A stretch of 64,000 nucleotides of DNA from Streptomyces sp. Sge12. GTDB taxonomy: Bacteria > Actinomycetota > Actinomycetes > Streptomycetales > Streptomycetaceae. Of the stretch, positions 62,329 through 64,000 are shown one piece after another. Within the stretch, counting starts at the first letter, position 1; the number at the start of each line of letters is the position of its first letter. The position numbers and the translations under genes were made by a program. The stretch is taken from contig NZ_CP020555.1 in assembly GCF_002080455.1 (NCBI RefSeq), positions 5,430,501 through 5,494,500 on the forward strand, given 5' to 3'. The notes beneath the pieces were generated by a model. The model was not told the origin of the DNA, made no database searches, and saw nothing but the letters and a program-made list of their open reading frames with translations.

Positions 62329-63600
62329 TTACGCGAACAGCGTCCGGCCCCACCAGTCGTCCTTGTCGCGGACGCCCGGCGGGACGGCGAAGACGGCCGA
62401 ACCCACGTGCTGGATGTATTCGTTGAGGACGTCGGACTTGGCCAGGTTGCGCTGGATCGGAACGAAGCCCTTGCGGATGTCGCGCTGGTAGGCGAGGAAG
62501 AACAGGCCCGCGTCCAGGCGCCCCAGTCCGTCCGTGCCGTCGGTGAAGGAGTAGCCGCGGCGCAGGATCGTCGCACCGTTGTTGGTGTCCGGGTGCGCGA
62601 GGCGCACGTGCGCCTCCGGCTTCATCGCCTTCAGGAACGGCTCGTCGCGCTCCTTGGACTTGCCGACCGGGGCGCCCTCGCCCTTGTCGCGGCCGAAGAT
62701 GTCCTCCTGCTCCTGGAGCGGAGTGCGGTCCCAGGTCTCGATGTTCATCCGGATCCGCCGGGCCACCAGGTACGAGCCGCCGGTCAGCCAGTCGCTGCCG
62801 TCGCCCGCGCCGACCCACACGTGCTTGTCCAGGGCGGCCTTGTCGGTGCCGGAGATGTTCCGGGTGCCGTCCTTGAAGCCCATCATGTTGCGCGGGGTCT
62901 GCTCGTCGGGCGTGGTCGACGAGGTCTTGCCGAAGCCGAGCTGCGACCAGCGCATCGCGGTACGGCCGAAGCCGATGCGGGCCAGCTGGCGGATGGCGTG
63001 CACGGCGACCTGGGGGTCGTCGGCGCAGGCCTGGACGCACAGGTCGCCGCCGGAGCGGGCCGCGTCCAGATTGTCGCCGGGGAACAGCTCCAGGTCGATC
63101 AGCGCCTCGGGGCGCTTGCCCTCCAGCCCGAACCGGTCCTTGGCGAACAGGCCCGGCCCGAAGCCGATGGTCAGGGTGAGGCGGGAGGCCTTCAGACCCA
63201 GCGCCTCACCCGTGTCGTCCGGCGGGGCCTCCGGGAGGCCGCCGAAACCGCCCTCGCCGACCGGCAGACCGGCCGTCATCAGGCGGGCGGCCGCGGTCCA
63301 CTCCTTGAGGAGCTTGATCAGCTCCGCGCGGTCCTTCGTCTTCACGTCGAAGGCCGCGAAGTGCAGGCGGTCCTGGACCGCGGTGGCGATACCGGCCTGG
63401 TGCTCGCCGTGGAAGGGCACGGCCGCACCGGTGGAGGCCGACGGGACCATGTCGGACCCGGGCCCGAACGCCGCCACCGCACCGCCCGCCGCGGCGGCGC
63501 CGAGCGCGAACCCGGCCCCGCCCCAGCCCAGCACCGCGCGCCGCGACGGCGCGCCCTCCGCCTGCCGATGCTGCTCCGCAGCCGAGTCCGACTCGGTCAT
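62329..63600 (-). CDS. efeB: iron uptake DyP-type peroxidase EfeB
   Basis: 423 residues. A twin-arginine signal (S-R-R-A-V-L-G-W plus hydrophobic region), then a dye-decolorising peroxidase fold with G-F-K-D-G-T and the proximal-His region near the end (R-R-G-Y-S-F-T-D-G; F-L-A-Y-Q-R-D). It oxidises ferrous iron or extracts iron from heme outside the membrane and delivers it with EfeO to EfeU. 26 bp before efeU. Confidence 0.93.
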   Translation of the reverse strand: MTESDSAAEQHRQAEGAPSRRAVLGWGGAGFALGAAAAGGAVAAFGPGSDMVPSASTGAAVPFHGEHQAGIATAVQDRLHFAAFDVKTKDRAELIKLLKEWTAAARLMTAGLPVGEGGFGGLPEAPPDDTGEALGLKASRLTLTIGFGPGLFAKDRFGLEGKRPEALIDLELFPGDNLDAARSGGDLCVQACADDPQVAVHAIRQLARIGFGRTAMRWSQLGFGKTSSTTPDEQTPRNMMGFKDGTRNISGTDKAALDKHVWVGAGDGSDWLTGGSYLVARRIRMNIETWDRTPLQEQEDIFGRDKGEGAPVGKSKERDEPFLKAMKPEAHVRLAHPDTNNGATILRRGYSFTDGTDGLGRLDAGLFFLAYQRDIRKGFVPIQRNLAKSDVLNEYIQHVGSAVFAVPPGVRDKDDWWGRTLFA

Positions 63601-63636
63601 CGCCCTCTCCCGCCTGCTCCTCGTGTCCTGTCCTGC

Positions 63637-64000
63637 TTACTTGGTGACGGCGGCGGCGAGCTTGGAGAGCGGCTCGGCGAGCGCGTTCACGCCGTCCGAG
63701 AGCTCCTTGCGCTCCGCCTCGCCGACCTTGTCGTACGAGGTGAACTCGTAGGAGGCCTTGTCGGCGCGGTACTTGTCGAGCAGCACGGTCAGCGCCGCGA
63801 ACTGGGTGTCCAGCTGCTTCACCAGCTCGGGGTCGTTCTTCGACGCGATCGGCTTGAGCAGCTCGTACGCCTTCTGCGCACCCTCGACGTTGGCCTTGAA
63901 GTCGACCAGGTCGGTGTGCGAGTAGCGCTCCTCCTCACCGGTGACCTTGCCGGTGGCGACCTCGTCCAGGAGCTCCTTGGCGCCGTTGGCGATCGAGGTC
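63637..64000 (-). CDS. efeO: iron uptake protein EfeO (C-terminal part; runs off the window)
   Basis: The last ~120 residues are visible, ending L-S-K-L-A-A-A-V-T-K, with T-V-L-L-D-K-Y-R-A and Y-E-F-T-S-Y-D-K-V of the EfeO/imelysin fold. This is the exported iron-binding partner of EfeB and EfeU. The N-terminus and the operon promoter are off the right edge, so iron regulation cannot be judged. Confidence 0.88.
   Translation of the reverse strand, partial: TSIANGAKELLDEVATGKVTGEEERYSHTDLVDFKANVEGAQKAYELLKPIASKNDPELVKQLDTQFAALTVLLDKYRADKASYEFTSYDKVGEAERKELSDGVNALAEPLSKLAAAVTK

Overview
The window is about 64 kb of very GC-rich chromosomal DNA with GTG, TTG and CTG starts, short intergenic gaps and many families seen in filamentous actinobacteria. 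These include an XRE/DUF397 pair, a Ser/Thr kinase, an LLM oxidoreductase, a bifunctional RNase H/acid phosphatase and many TetR, GNAT and SDR proteins. A Streptomyces or close relative is the best fit. There is no tRNA, rRNA operon, CRISPR array, intact transposase or prophage; it reads as core chromosome with scattered lineage-specific genes.

Layout: 1-7.4 kb holds an MFS transporter (5' end off the window), a GNAT, an SnoaL-like protein, an ABM monooxygenase, a CsbD/Rv0909-like small protein, a GT87-PAP2 membrane fusion, and a GlxA-type regulator divergent from a PaaI thioesterase. 7.7-10.4 kb has a CYP125-like P450 divergent from a FadA5-like thiolase. 11.2-17.5 kb is a five-gene, fully overlapping minus-strand operon behind a cobalamin riboswitch. 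It encodes two secreted or anchored proteins, EcfT, a fused double ECF ATPase and an S component. 17.6-20.6 kb has an MBL hydrolase divergent from an aldehyde dehydrogenase-ferredoxin pair. 21.3-25.4 kb has a KstR-like TetR gene divergent from a glycosyltransferase-methyltransferase-alpha/alpha-barrel operon. 26.4-27.1 kb is a gene-free repeat block with a large nested palindrome. 27-36 kb is mixed. 36.4-39.8 kb holds a FadE34-like fused acyl-CoA dehydrogenase and an Ltp3-like thiolase. 40.4-41.3 kb is an ECF sigma module. 42-44.9 kb holds a MaoC hydratase, a Zn-alcohol dehydrogenase and an SDR. 46.7-50.6 kb is the Nif3, zinc-ribbon, RNase H/phosphatase block, with the RNase P RNA gene. The remainder is housekeeping plus an EfeUBO iron uptake operon cut by the right edge.

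The main theme is a dispersed steroid side-chain degradation regulon. Seven sites matching or nearly matching the KstR motif (TNNAACNNGTTNNA) sit at the P450, thiolase, MBL/ALDH, KstR/glycosyltransferase, acyl-CoA dehydrogenase and MaoC promoters. The genes behind them cover terminal oxidation and one beta-oxidation round. No ring-cleavage genes are present. A second operator type (TCTGAC-N5-GTCAGA) occurs at three promoters, two of them also carrying a KstR-type site. The second theme is the B12-riboswitch ECF operon, whose two exported proteins may form a split transcobalamin-like capture device. Mobile or repeat DNA includes a 160-bp MITE-like element flanked by CTAG, with two partial relatives, each starting at the TAG stop of the upstream gene. 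There is also a dispersed CCTCAAACGCCGGCG repeat family, one copy of which is read in frame inside the ECF ATPase linker.
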